Of a DNA stretch of 64,000 bases, positions 30,972 to 41,189 are shown piece by piece. The number at the start of each line of letters is the position of its first letter. Position 1 is the stretch's first letter. This stretch comes from Megaustenia siamemsis. Taxonomy: Eukaryota; Mollusca; Gastropoda; Stylommatophora; Ariophantidae. A model generated the notes under the pieces. The model ran no database searches, had not been told where the DNA came from, and worked only from the letters and a program-made list of their open reading frames with translations. The position numbers were made by a program, and so were the translations under genes. The stretch spans positions 60,159,888-60,223,887 of the forward strand of contig JAVIAB010000046.1 of NCBI GenBank assembly GCA_032433765.1. The letters are read 5' to 3'.

Positions 30972-31922
30972 TCCACTTCCTCTGTCACCTTCCTAGATCT
31001 TATTGTTTCTTTCGGTACTTCTGGCCTCCACACCTCGGTTTTCTATAAACCCACAGACGCCCACTGCTACCTTCTCTATACTTCATCCCATTCACCTTCT
31101 TGTCGCGACTCTATTCCATTCTCACAGTTATTGCGTCTCCGTCGCATCTGCCAGGATGACCAAGATTTCCTCCGACAGGCTCACCTCATGTTAGGTTTCT
31201 TCAGCCGCCGGCTTTATCCAGACTCGATCCTCCAGTCTGCCCTCAAGCGGGTCCTCCTTATCTCTCGTCCCGAGGCACTCACCCCTTCCAACCGCCCCCC
31301 TTCTGAGAGAACTATACTCACCCTCACATATCATCCTCACAACTTAGCAGCTGTGAGGATACTCAACCGCTACCGTTCCATTCTCCTCTCTGATCCCACT
31401 ACCCGTCTACTTTTTAGTGATCCCCCGATGATCGCCTTCAAGCGCGACAGGAATTTGGGTGACATTCTGGTTAGGAGCCGTCTCCCTCGCTCCGACCCTC
31501 AACACTTCGGTACGGCCCCTTGTGGTCGTAACTGTATCACCTGTGCCTATGTGCTCCCTACTGACTCGGTCTTATTCCCCAATGGACGGTTCGAGATCAA
31601 GCATGGCTTCACATGTGTGTCCCGCAACATCATTTATGCCATTATATGCCAACGATGCCACATGACCTATATAGGCGAGTCTGGTAGAAGATTAGCGGAA
31701 AGATTTTGTGAACATCTACGTGATGTCCAACAGAATACTGGCACTCCAGTGTCTTCCCATTTCAACTCCCCAGATCACAAGGGCAAAGACGACATCCGTG
31801 TCACTGGTATTGTCCTCTGTCACTCTGGCGACCGCAGCCGCTATACTTTGGAAAATCGCCTCATAGTCCAGTATGGTTCGCTGACCCCACGAGGCATGAA
31901 TGTATCACACTCATACACATAG
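30972..31922 (+). CDS. Penelope-like RT C-terminus plus GIY-YIG endonuclease
   Basis: Continuous open frame of about 316 residues. It opens with the last RT motif (VTFLDLIVSF), then YKPTDAHCYLL and IPFSQLLRLRRIC, a hallmark block of Penelope-like elements. A linker with Cys pairs follows (PCGRNCITCAYV, then a His). The GIY-YIG nuclease comes next, with YAIICQRCHMTYIGESG, where the second Tyr is in TYIG, then the RxxER-like RRLAERFCEHL, ending SLTPRGMN and SHSYT. The finger and palm of the RT, including the YADD region, are missing by 5' truncation. The protein normally copies element RNA and cuts target DNA. This copy cannot do the former. Confidence 0.88.
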   Translation, partial: STSSVTFLDLIVSFGTSGLHTSVFYKPTDAHCYLLYTSSHSPSCRDSIPFSQLLRLRRICQDDQDFLRQAHLMLGFFSRRLYPDSILQSALKRVLLISRPEALTPSNRPPSERTILTLTYHPHNLAAVRILNRYRSILLSDPTTRLLFSDPPMIAFKRDRNLGDILVRSRLPRSDPQHFGTAPCGRNCITCAYVLPTDSVLFPNGRFEIKHGFTCVSRNIIYAIICQRCHMTYIGESGRRLAERFCEHLRDVQQNTGTPVSSHFNSPDHKGKDDIRVTGIVLCHSGDRSRYTLENRLIVQYGSLTPRGMNVSHSYT

Positions 31923-32269
31923 TTTCCTTTCGGCTGCTCCTCCCCTCTTGCATAGCCCTCTCTACCACCCATGTGGTGGCTCTTTAGTCTATCTACTATG
32001 CCACGCTATTCTTAGTTCTTCTCCACTAGTCCCCGTTGAGGCACTTCGGTGTTCTCCTATATACCTTTTTTCTGCGCTACTTAGCCCTCATATGTTTTTA
32101 TTGCACCACACCCTCATACATCTCACTCTTTCCGCCTTTTGAGTACCTGTCATTCCACTGTTCTATTCTTTCTCCTTCGAGTTTGCACACTGACCCCGGT
32201 TTGAACCCTTCCACACATACGATTGTCCCGTATGGACGTGCACATGCATGTATGTGTCCATAGGCACGG

Positions 32270-32450
32270 GTATTGGTATATATATGTATACGCATATACA
32301 TGCATGTATATGTGCTCTTGCTTGTATGCATACACATGTATGTGTGTGTATTTGTATGTGTATGTTGATATGTTTTAGTATGTGCACTTCTTGCACGTGT
32401 ACATATGTATACACGCATCTGTATGTGTGTATACATGTATTTATGGGCCC
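32270..32450. repeat. tatg/tgta-rich simple repeat in the Penelope 3' UTR
   Basis: Imperfect (tatg)n/(tgta)n with embedded gca and cgc. Open frames across both strands are composition artefacts. Confidence 0.85.
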
Positions 32451-32584
32451 TTAGATACTTTCAGATATTGCCTGTGCCTTTGTAGTCGACGTACCTAGAT
32501 AGCGTTCCCCCCACTCGTGTATTTTTAGAACCCTTCACCACTGACCACAGGGTATAAATTACAGCTACACCCGTGAGAAATTCC

Positions 32585-32836
32585 TTTCATAGCCTGACCA
32601 CTGTCCACGACACACAGGGAAGTCAACATATTTCGATTATTTTGTTTTTGATGTTTCATTACTAGTTAGCTATGTAGGATTAGTTTTATTTATTCACATA
32701 TCTGTGTGTGTATGTTGTTTGTTTGTTCCTGCTGAAGGCCTATTGGCCGAAACGTCGTTCGAATCTGTGTCATCTATTAATCACGTAAAGCTTCTAACAT
32801 ACCATTTTTTAATTTTTTTTTTTTTCAATTTTTCCT
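32585..32836 (+). repeat. Right arm of the Penelope-element inverted repeat
   Basis: The native 3' end of the element (ggcctattggccgaaacgtc box, then aagcttctaacataccatt and a T-rich end). A diverged version closes the 53585-54288 copy, which has no inverted partner. Confidence 0.93.
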
Positions 32837-35265
32837 TGAAAGAAGTAGATGGTCATGGATCAGTTAATGAACTCAAAACTAGTGAAAGAAGTAGATGGTC
32901 ATGGATCAGTTAATGAACTCAAGTCTAGTGAAAGAAGTAGATGGTCATGGATCAGTTAAAGAACTCAAGTCTAGTGAAAGAAGTAGATGGTCATGGATCA
33001 GTTAATGAACTCAAGTCTAGTGAAAGAAGTAGATGGTCATGGATCAGTTAATGAACTCAAAACTAGTGAAAGAAATAGATGGTCATGGATCAGTTAAAGA
33101 ACTCAAGTCTAGTGAAAGAAGTAGATGGTCATGAATCAGTTAATGAACTCAAAACTAGTGAAAGAAATAGATGGTCATGGATCAGTTAAAGAACTCAAGT
33201 CTAGTGAAAGAAGTAGATGGTCATGGATCAGTTAATGAACTCAAGTCTAGTGAAAGAAATAGATGGTCATGGATCAGTTAAAGAACTCAAGTCTAGTGAA
33301 AGAAGTAGATGGTCATGGATCAGTTAAAGAACTCAAGTCTAGTGAAAGAAGTAGATGGTCATGGATCAGTTAATGAACTCAAGTCTAGTGAAAGAAGTAG
33401 ATGGCCATAGATAACTTAATGAACACAAGACTAGTGAAAAAGTAGATGGTCATGGATCAGTTAATGAACTCAAAACTAGTGAAAAAGTAGATGACCATGG
33501 ATAACTTAATGAACACAAGACTAGTGAAAAAGTAGATGGCCATGGATAACTTAATGAACACAAGACTAGTGAAAAAGTAGATGGTCATGGATCAGTTAAT
33601 GAACTCAAAACTAGTGAAAAAGTAGATGACCATGATAACTTAATGAACACAAGACTAGTGAAAAAGTAGATGGCCATGGATAACTTAATGAACACAAGAC
33701 TAGTGAAAAAGTAGATGGCCATGGATAACTTAATGAACACAAGACTAGTGAAAAAGTAGATGGCCATGGATCAGTTAATGAACTCTAAACTAGTGAAAAA
33801 GTAGATGGTCATGGATCAGTTAATGAACTCAAGTCTAGTGAAAGAAGTAGATGACCATGGATCAGTTATTGAACTCAAGATAAATGAAAGAAATAGATGG
33901 CCATGGATCAGTTAATGAACACAAGATAAATGAAAGAAATAGATTGCCATGGATCAGTTAATGAACTCAAGATAAATGAAAGAAATAGATGGCCATGGAG
34001 CAGTTAATGAACACATGATAAATTAAAGAAATAGATGGCCATGGAGCAGTTAATAAACTCAAGACTAGTGAAAAAGTAGATGACCATGTTTCAGTTAATG
34101 AACACAAGATAAATGAAAGAAATAGATGGCCATGGATCAGTTAATGAACACAAGATAAATGAAAGAAATAGATGGCCATGGATCAGTTAATGAACTCAAG
34201 ACTAGTGAAAGAAATAGATGACCATGGATTAGTTAATGAACTCAAAACAAGTGAAAGAAATAGATGGTAATGGATCAGTTAATGAACTCAAGAGAAGTGA
34301 AAGAAATAGATGACCATGGATCAGTTAATGAACTCAATACAAGTGAAAGAAATAGATGGCCATGGATCAGTTAATGAACTCAATACAAGTGAAAGAAATA
34401 GATGGCCATGGATCAGTTAATGAACTCAAGAGAAGTGAAAGAAATAGATGGCCATGGTCAGTTAATGAACTCAAGAGAAGTGAAAGAAATAGATGGCCAT
34501 GGATCAGTTAATGAACTCAAGAGAATTGAAAGAAATAGATGGCCATGGATCAGTTAATGAACTCAAGAGAAGTGAAAGAAATAGATGGCCATGGTCAGTT
34601 AATGAACTCAATACAAGTGAAAGAAATAGATGGTAATGGATCAGTTAATGAACTCAATACAAGTGAAAGAAATAGATGGCCATGGTCAGTTAATGAACTC
34701 AATACAAGTGAAAGAAATAGATGGTAATGGATCAGTTAATGAACTCAATACAAGTGAAAGAAATAGATGGTAATGGATCAGTTAATGAACTCAATACAAG
34801 TGAAAGAAATAGATGGCCATGGGTCAGTTAATGAACTCGCGACTAGTGAAAGAAGTAAAAGGTCATACATCAATTAATGAAGTCAAGACTAATGAAAGAA
34901 GCAGACGGCCATGGATCAATTAATGAACTAAAAACTAGTGAAAGAAGTCGATGGTCATGCAACAATTAATGAACTCAAGACTAGTGAAAGAAGTTAATGG
35001 CAATTCAACAATTAATGAACTCAAGACTAGTGAAAGAAGTTAATGGCAATTCAACAATTAATGAACTCAAGACTAGTGAAGGAAGTTAATGGCAATTCAA
35101 CAATTAATGAACTCAAGACTAGTGAAAGAAGTTAATGGCAATTCAACGGTTAATGAACTCAAGACTAGGGAAAGAAATAGATGGCCATGTCTTAATTAAT
35201 GAACTCAAGACAAGTGAAAGAAATAGATGGCCATGTATCAATTAATGAACTCAAAGATTAGTGGA
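32837..35265. repeat. 46-bp minisatellite, block 2 (array 3)
   Basis: About 52 units in successive sub-families: ctagtgaaagaagtagatgg, then gataaatgaaagaaatagat, then agtgaaagaaatagatggta, then gaagttaatggcaattcaac. A gradual change of variant along the array is visible. The end of the block (35254-35265) is the left target duplication of LINE-D. Confidence 0.96.
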
Positions 35266-36516
35266 TGTTCAGATGGGCTTCAGGAGGAACAGAGGTTGCA
35301 CAGATGCCCTATTTATCATAAAACAACTAGCGGAGAAAACAATAGAGCATAATAAAACACTGTATACAGCTTTTATTGACCAAGAAAAGGCGTTCGATAG
35401 GGTGGACAGGGAACAACTATGGTCCGTATTGCCCTTGTACGGAGTGAGTCACCACCTAGTAGAGATATGTAAGAGCCTCTATGAAAGTAGTCGCACTACA
35501 GTAAGATCTTCAGCAGGTTACTCTAAACATTTCACCATTAACTCCGGAGTAAGACAAGGCTGCGTTCTTTCCCCCTTACTTTTCATCACATATATGGACA
35601 ATATATGCAAATTAGCATGCCCAATCAAAGGAAATATACCAACACGGATGACAACAAACGATAACACAGAAGAAAACAAAATATACGTACAAAAAACTAC
35701 AGAAGAGAGGAAGAAATAAATGAAATACTATTTGCAGACGACCAAGTTCTGATACATGAAACAATTGAGGACCTACAAGAACATATCCACAGGCTAAACA
35801 ACACTTGTAAACAACACAACATGAAGATCAACATAAGCAAAACCGAAGTAATGGCAATAGCGAGAAAGAAAGAAAAACTAAACATCATTATAGATAATAC
35901 ATCTTTGAAGCAAGTTGACAATTTTAAATATCTGGGTAGCACGTTAACACAAGACAATAACCAAGAGACCGAGATAGATATAAGGTGTAACAAAGCATGC
36001 CAAGTTATAGGCCAGGTATCAATACTATTGAAAAACAAAGCAATAACTACGGAAGCAAAAAGGGCAATATACAAATCAATTTTTCTATCAACTCTGTGCT
36101 ATCAGTGCCAGAATTGGACGCTGGACTCTAGAACAATAAGAAAGATAACGACCACCGAAATGAAATGTGTCAGAAGAATGACAGGAAACAGCTTAAGGGA
36201 CAGAGTAAGAAACACTGACCTGAGGAAGAAACTCGAAATTGAAGCAGCCATCGAATACATAAAGAAACAACAGATAAATTGGTTCGGCCACATAACAAGA
36301 CAGAAAGAACTAACAATGAATCAAAGAGCCATAAACAAATGCTACGAAAACGCCAGATTAAGAGGAAGACCGAGAAAGAGATGGATAAAGGGAATACTAG
36401 AGTCACTGGGAAGAATAACATCAGAAGAGGCCAACAGACGAGCAAAGAATCGCAGATTGTTTCTCCCCTCGACGCCAACGGCAACAGAGGAAGGATAGAA
36501 GAAGAAGATTAGTGGA
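35254..36516 (+). mobile_element. LINE-D, 5'-truncated RT fragment in the minisatellite
   Basis: Insert 35266-36504 flanked by aagattagtgga (35254-35265 and 36505-36516); the satellite unit also contains this string, so the duplication is likely rather than certain. It reads QMGFRRNRGCTDALFI, motif A FIDQEKAFDRVD, motif B GVRQGCVLSPLLF, a frameshift near 35710, motif C ILFADDQVLI (about 35728), then FKYLGSTLT, CQNWT, WFGHITRQ and RGRPRKRWIKG. It ends in a (gaa)n tail. A distinct lineage from LINE-A and -B but of the same general RT type. Confidence 0.88.
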
Positions 36517-37780
36517 AGAACCAAATGGCCATGTATCAATTAATGAACTCAAGACAAGTGAAAGAAATAGATGGCCATGTATCAATTAATGAACTCAAGA
36601 TTAGTGGAAGAACCAAATGGCCATGTATCAATTAATGAACTCAAGATTAGTGGAAGAACCAAATGGCCATGTATCAATTAATGAACTCAAGATTGGAAGA
36701 ACCAAATGGCCATGTATCAATTAATGAACTCAAGATTGGAAGAACCAAATGGCCATGTATCAATTAATGAACTCAAGACTAGTGAAAGAAGTTAATGGCA
36801 ATTCAACAGTTAATGAACTCAAGACTAGTGAAAGAAGTTAATGGCAATTCAACAGTTAATGAACTCAAGACTAGTGAAAGAAGTTAATGGCAATTCAACA
36901 GTTAATGAACTCAAGACTAGTGAAAGAAGTTAATGGCAATTCAACAGTTAATGAACTCAAGACTAGTGAAAGAAGTTAATGGCAATTCAACAGTTAATGA
37001 ACTCAAGACTAGTGAAAGAAGTTAATGGCAATTCAACAATTCATGAACTCAAGACTAGTGAAAGAAGTTAATGGCAATTCAACAGTTAATGAACTCAAGA
37101 CTAGTGAAAGAAGTTAATGGCAATTCAACAATTAATGAACTCAAGACTAGTGAAAGAAGTTAATGGTAATTCAACAATTAATGAACTCAAGATTAGTGAA
37201 AGAAGTTAATGGCAATTCAACAGTTAATGAACTCAAGACTAGTGAAAGAAGTTAATGGCAATTCAACAATTAATGAACTCAAGACTAGTGAAAGAAGCTA
37301 ATGGCAATTCAACAATTAATGAACTCAAGACTAGTGAAAGAAGCTAATGGCAATTCAACAGTTAATGAACTCAAGACTAGTGAAAGAAGTTAATGGCAAT
37401 TCAACAATTAATAAACTCAAGGCTAGTGAAAGAAGTTAATGGCAATTCAACAATTAATGAACTCAAGACTAGTAAAAGAAGTTAATATCAATTCAACAAT
37501 TAATGAACTCAAAACTAGTGAAAGAAGTTAATGGCAATTCAACAATTAATGAACTCAAGACTAGTGAAAGAAGTTAATGGCAATTCAACAATTAATGAAC
37601 TCAAGACTAGTGAAAGAAGTTAATGGCATTTCAACAATTCATGAACTCAAGACTAGTGAAAGAAGTTAATGGCAATTCAACAATTAATGAACTCAAGACT
37701 AGTGAAAGAAGTTAATGGCAATTCAACAGTTAATGAACTCAAGACTAGTGAAAGAAGTTAATGGCAATTCAACAGTTAAT
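36517..37780. repeat. 46-bp minisatellite, block 3 (array 3)
   Basis: Mostly the gaagttaatggcaattcaac variant, preceded by several units with ggaagaaccaaatggccatg. Copies are very similar, including many identical ones. It is split by SINE1 at 37781-38147. Confidence 0.96.
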
Positions 37781-38157
37781 TGTCCGGTTAGCGCAATCGA
37801 TAGGCGGTTGGCTTACCACGGCAACAGCCGGGGTTCGTACCCTGGCGAGGACACCTGGGTTTTACTAATTCCCTAAAAATTAGTGGGAGCCGCGATTGGT
37901 CAGTGGTTAGTGAACTGGACTACTATGGACAAGGGGTAGGGTTCGATCCCAACCGACGGCTCCGGGTTCACCCAGCCTTAAATGGGTACCGGATTTTTTC
38001 TGGGAAAGTAAAGCAGCACGGGCGTAATACCGACCACATTACCCCAAAAATCATGTGCTGAAGGTCTGTAAAATATAGGGTCACTAACACCATATTTCCC
38101 TATACGCCACTTGGCGTGACGGGGGGTACTTTACTTTTTTTACTTACAACAGTTAAT
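37771..38157 (+). mobile_element. SINE1 copy (37781-38147) with two tRNA-like heads
   Basis: Inserted in array 3 with 10-bp duplications aacagttaat (37771-37780 and 38148-38157). It holds two tRNA-like modules. One is 37782-37853 (A-box-like ttagcgcaatcg; B box ggttcgtaccc; ends ggaca). The other is 37885-37963 (gggagccg paired with cggctcc; B box ggttcgatccc). The SINE1 body and the tail with cgccacttggcgtgac and a ttttt-ac end follow. Neither module is a likely functional tRNA gene. Confidence 0.9.
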
Positions 38158-38785
38158 GAACTCAAGACTAGTGAAAGAAGTTAATGGCAATTCAACAGTT
38201 AATGAACTCAAGACTAGTGAAAGAAGTTAATGGCAATTCAACAGTTAATGAACTCAAGACTAGTGAAAGAAGTTAATGGCAATTCAACAATTAATGAACT
38301 CAAGACTAGTGAAAGAAGTTAATGGCAATTCAACAGTTAATGAACTCAAGACTAGTGAAAGAAGTTAATGGCAATTCAACAATTAATGAGCTCAAGACTA
38401 GTGAAAGAAGTTAATGGCAATTCAACAGTTAATGAACTCAAGACTAGTGAAAGAAGTTAATGGCAATTCAACAATTAATGAACTCAAGACTAGTGAAAGA
38501 AGTTAATGGCAATTCAACAATTAATGAACTCAAGACTAGTGAAAGAAGTTAATGGCAATTCAACAATTAATGAACTCAAGACTAGTGAAAGAAGTTAATG
38601 GCAATTCAACAATTAATGAACTCAAGACTAGTGAAAGAAGTTAATGGTAATTCAACAATTAATGAACTCAAGACTAGTGAAAGAAGTTAATGGCAATTCA
38701 ACAATTAATGAACTCAAGACTAGTGAAAGAAGTTAATGGCAATTCAACAGTTAATGAACTCAAGACTAGTGAAAGAAGTTAATGG
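38158..38785. repeat. 46-bp minisatellite, block 4 (array 3)
   Basis: Fourteen further near-identical units after the SINE. The array ends at 38785 with a ggccatgcttcc variant. Confidence 0.96.
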
Positions 38786-39471
38786 CCATGCTTCCATCAA
38801 GATCATCTCTAATCAAGGACATGTTAGTGATGCAGAAATCCTTCATGGAAATAATTTGTTAAAAAAACATAGCAAATGGTGCAGTTAAGGAAACCTTGTA
38901 GACTCTCTTTTATAAGTGTTCTAGATCACACACTCACTGAAAAGTGAAAAGCTTGCAGGGTTACAAGATTCCTAAAGGCAGAATTTCTATTATGATCGCT
39001 ACCAACATGAATGGTGATAAGCTGCCCCTGCTCACAATAAGAACATTGTTTTAATAATACAGGAATCTTATAGTATGAGTGATTTGAAAGAAGAAACAAA
39101 GAGACCAAGAAGTTAACGATCTTGGATTCATTAACCGATTACATTAAAGTTTAGATGTAATGAACTGTAATATATGCTCGCGGGAAAGATGGCAAATCCA
39201 CTTATGCTGTCGGCACATATTTTGATAGAAAGATCATCTGCTGAAAACACCGGAGATGTTACATAACCAACAGAGGGAGATAGCATAGGTCTCAGAGAAA
39301 CAGGATTGTTTGATATATAACAGATGGGGAGTTCAAGTCCTTTGATGTTCAGAAATGGGGGGGGGGGGGTGGATTTCCCTCTGATGTGCAGGAGATGGAG
39401 GGTTCAGAGAGAGAGCCTGGTCTTAAGAACCAATGGCAGCTTGTCTGCTAGTAGCTAAGTAATTGATAGGC

Positions 39472-39473
<2 letters not shown>
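38786..39473. other. Intron sequence with a G13 run, nothing recognised
   Basis: A G run at about 39357-39369 and otherwise ordinary sequence. No coding or repeat signature that I can name. Confidence 0.5.

Positions 39474-39529
<56 letters not shown>
39474..39529. repeat. (TC)n microsatellite
   Basis: An uninterrupted tc dinucleotide run of about 28 units, followed by a short (tg)n. Confidence 0.97.
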
Positions 39530-39538
<9 letters not shown>

Positions 39539-39864
39539 ATCAGGACTCAATCAGAGTAGGATTCCAGACTCTCGCATGAAGTCAGCTGTCAGGTTAAGTG
39601 TGTTGATTGCCCCCACAGACAGAACATCACAATTAGAGTCTGCCTGATCCACTCTGATTTAAAGATAGGCAATTGACAAGCAATCAGTAAGAGGGATGAT
39701 AGTCTCAGGGATTGTAAGGCGGAGTTCCATGACAGACCACGCCAAATTCACCAGAATAGGTGGAACCTAAGCTGGCAACAAACCAAGAAACACAGACACT
39801 TTTGAGATGTAGTTCTTTGAGATTTGGATACACTAGGGATGATGTAAAGTTAGAACTTTAGGAA
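39530..39864. other. Intron sequence, nothing recognised
   Basis: It may belong with 39865-40800 to one degenerate retroelement long terminal repeat, but no defining end was found. Confidence 0.4.
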
Positions 39865-40285
39865 CCTGCCTCAAGATGCAGGAGTTAGTTAGATTGTTAC
39901 ATAGACAGATCTCGAAGATTTTGAACATACTGGAGAAGATGTATAGTTTGAGTAGTTTTAGGATCCCTCCTCAAGACGTAGGAGTTAGTTAGATTGTTAC
40001 ATAGACAGATCTCGAAGATTTTGAACATACTGGAGAAGATGTATAGTTTGACTAGTTTTAGGATCCTGCTTCAAGATGTAGGAGTTAGTTAGATTGTTAC
40101 ATAGACAGATCTCGAAGATTTTGAACATACTGGAGAAGATGTATAGTTTGACTAGTTTTAGGAACCTGCTTCAAGACGTAGGAGTTAGTTAGATTGTTAC
40201 ATAGACAGATCTCGAAGATTTTGAACATACTGGAGAAGATGTATAGTTTGACTAGTTTTAGGATCCTGCCTCAAGGCAGAGAAGA
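39865..40285. repeat. 100-bp tandem repeat, four units
   Basis: Units of exactly about 100 bp carrying ttagattgttacatagacag, ctcgaagattttgaacatac, ggagaagatgtatagtttg. Degenerate half-units flank both ends (39790 and 40290-40400). Confidence 0.95.
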
Positions 40286-41189
40286 TAGTGAGTTTGATAG
40301 AGACAGTTCTCTAAAATTTTGGTCGCACTAAAGAAGATGTGAAGTTAGATTTGAGAAAACTGCCTCAAGGCAGAGGAGTTAAGAGTTAGATAATTAGGAT
40401 TTTTAGAAGTTGTCAACAGAACTGTAGGAACATTAGAAATAGTCTAATCAGTAGAAATTTTCTGAACCACTGCAGTTATTATATTTATCAGCATGAGAGA
40501 TTCACCTATAGATTCTATAATCTCCTACGAATATAAGAGATTGTGTAGATTGAATCATGGAGATACAGATGAGTATGCAATTATAACTGAGAAACAGTTT
40601 TGAGATAGGTGAGTAAGAACTGTTGGTATAATTACCAAATTGCAAGCTGATTAATTAGATTATCAAGAGGGACTCCTATACAGTCACAGTGACACATACA
40701 TCTAAGTGGCCAGGAGGCTAGTATTGTAACATGCCTTGAATAGATGTAGAACTTGCAACAATAAAGACTGTTGTAATCTTGTTACCACATTCATGAATTG
40801 TGTCCACATTTCATTTTAATATGATAATGCAGTCAGTACAGAATTGAAAGAGCTATAGAATACTTACTTTTTTACCTGCTACTGTATGCAGTAAACAGTA
40901 CAACTTGCGGCTTCCCTGCTGCCTTGCAGGTATGCTCAGGAGAGTGAAAGGCTAAAGGATGGTATCCCAAAGTAAAACAACCCTACTGCCTTGTGGGTGA
41001 AACTTTATTATTCAAAGGCTAGCGAAGCCAGCCGTAAACAAACCGCCAGAAGGCAACAGAAAACCACAGTCGTAATTTCTTTGTACAATCATGAATCGCC
41101 ACAATAATAGAAATCACGACAACATTAAGGGGGATTCCAATGGAAAACCCTTGTTCGGTAGGGGCTGTCCCATAGTGTAAAAAAAATTC
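40286..41189. other. Unclassified, possibly degenerate retroelement LTR
   Basis: Around 40740 an aataaa signal (caataaagactgttgtaatc) precedes a sequence like an LTR R-U5 end. I see no matching second LTR, primer-binding site or gag/pol, so this is weak. 40860-41130 (gcttccctgctgccttgcag, then ccgccagaaggcaac) is unrecognised. Confidence 0.3.

Larger units (their letters stand above)
30659..32836 (+). mobile_element. Penelope-like element with long terminal inverted repeats
   Basis: A 2.2-kb element inserted in array 3. It holds a 5'-truncated RT plus GIY-YIG endonuclease frame and a long 3' UTR. The last 252 bp (32585-32836) recur as a reverse complement at its 5' end (30721-30971). About 60 unrelated bp precede the left inverted repeat. 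5' truncation and a joined inverted copy of the 3' end are known arrangements for Penelope-like retroelements. A second, shorter copy is at 53585. Confidence 0.9.

Noticed and set aside
32098..32454. Open frames rich in His, Thr, Tyr and Cys in the Penelope 3' UTR
   Set aside because: They are products of a tatg/tgta simple repeat, present on both strands.
37782..37963. Two tRNA genes
   Set aside because: They sit inside a SINE with target duplications in a minisatellite. The first lacks a full 5' acceptor strand, and the pair share the SINE body.
29735..38785. CRISPR-like array
   Set aside because: Units are head-to-tail with no unique spacers, and the organism is eukaryotic.
40286..40803. 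Solo LTR of a retrotransposon
   Set aside because: An aataaa-containing end is suggestive, but no TG...CA boundaries, target duplication, second LTR or internal genes were seen, so it is only noted as possible.
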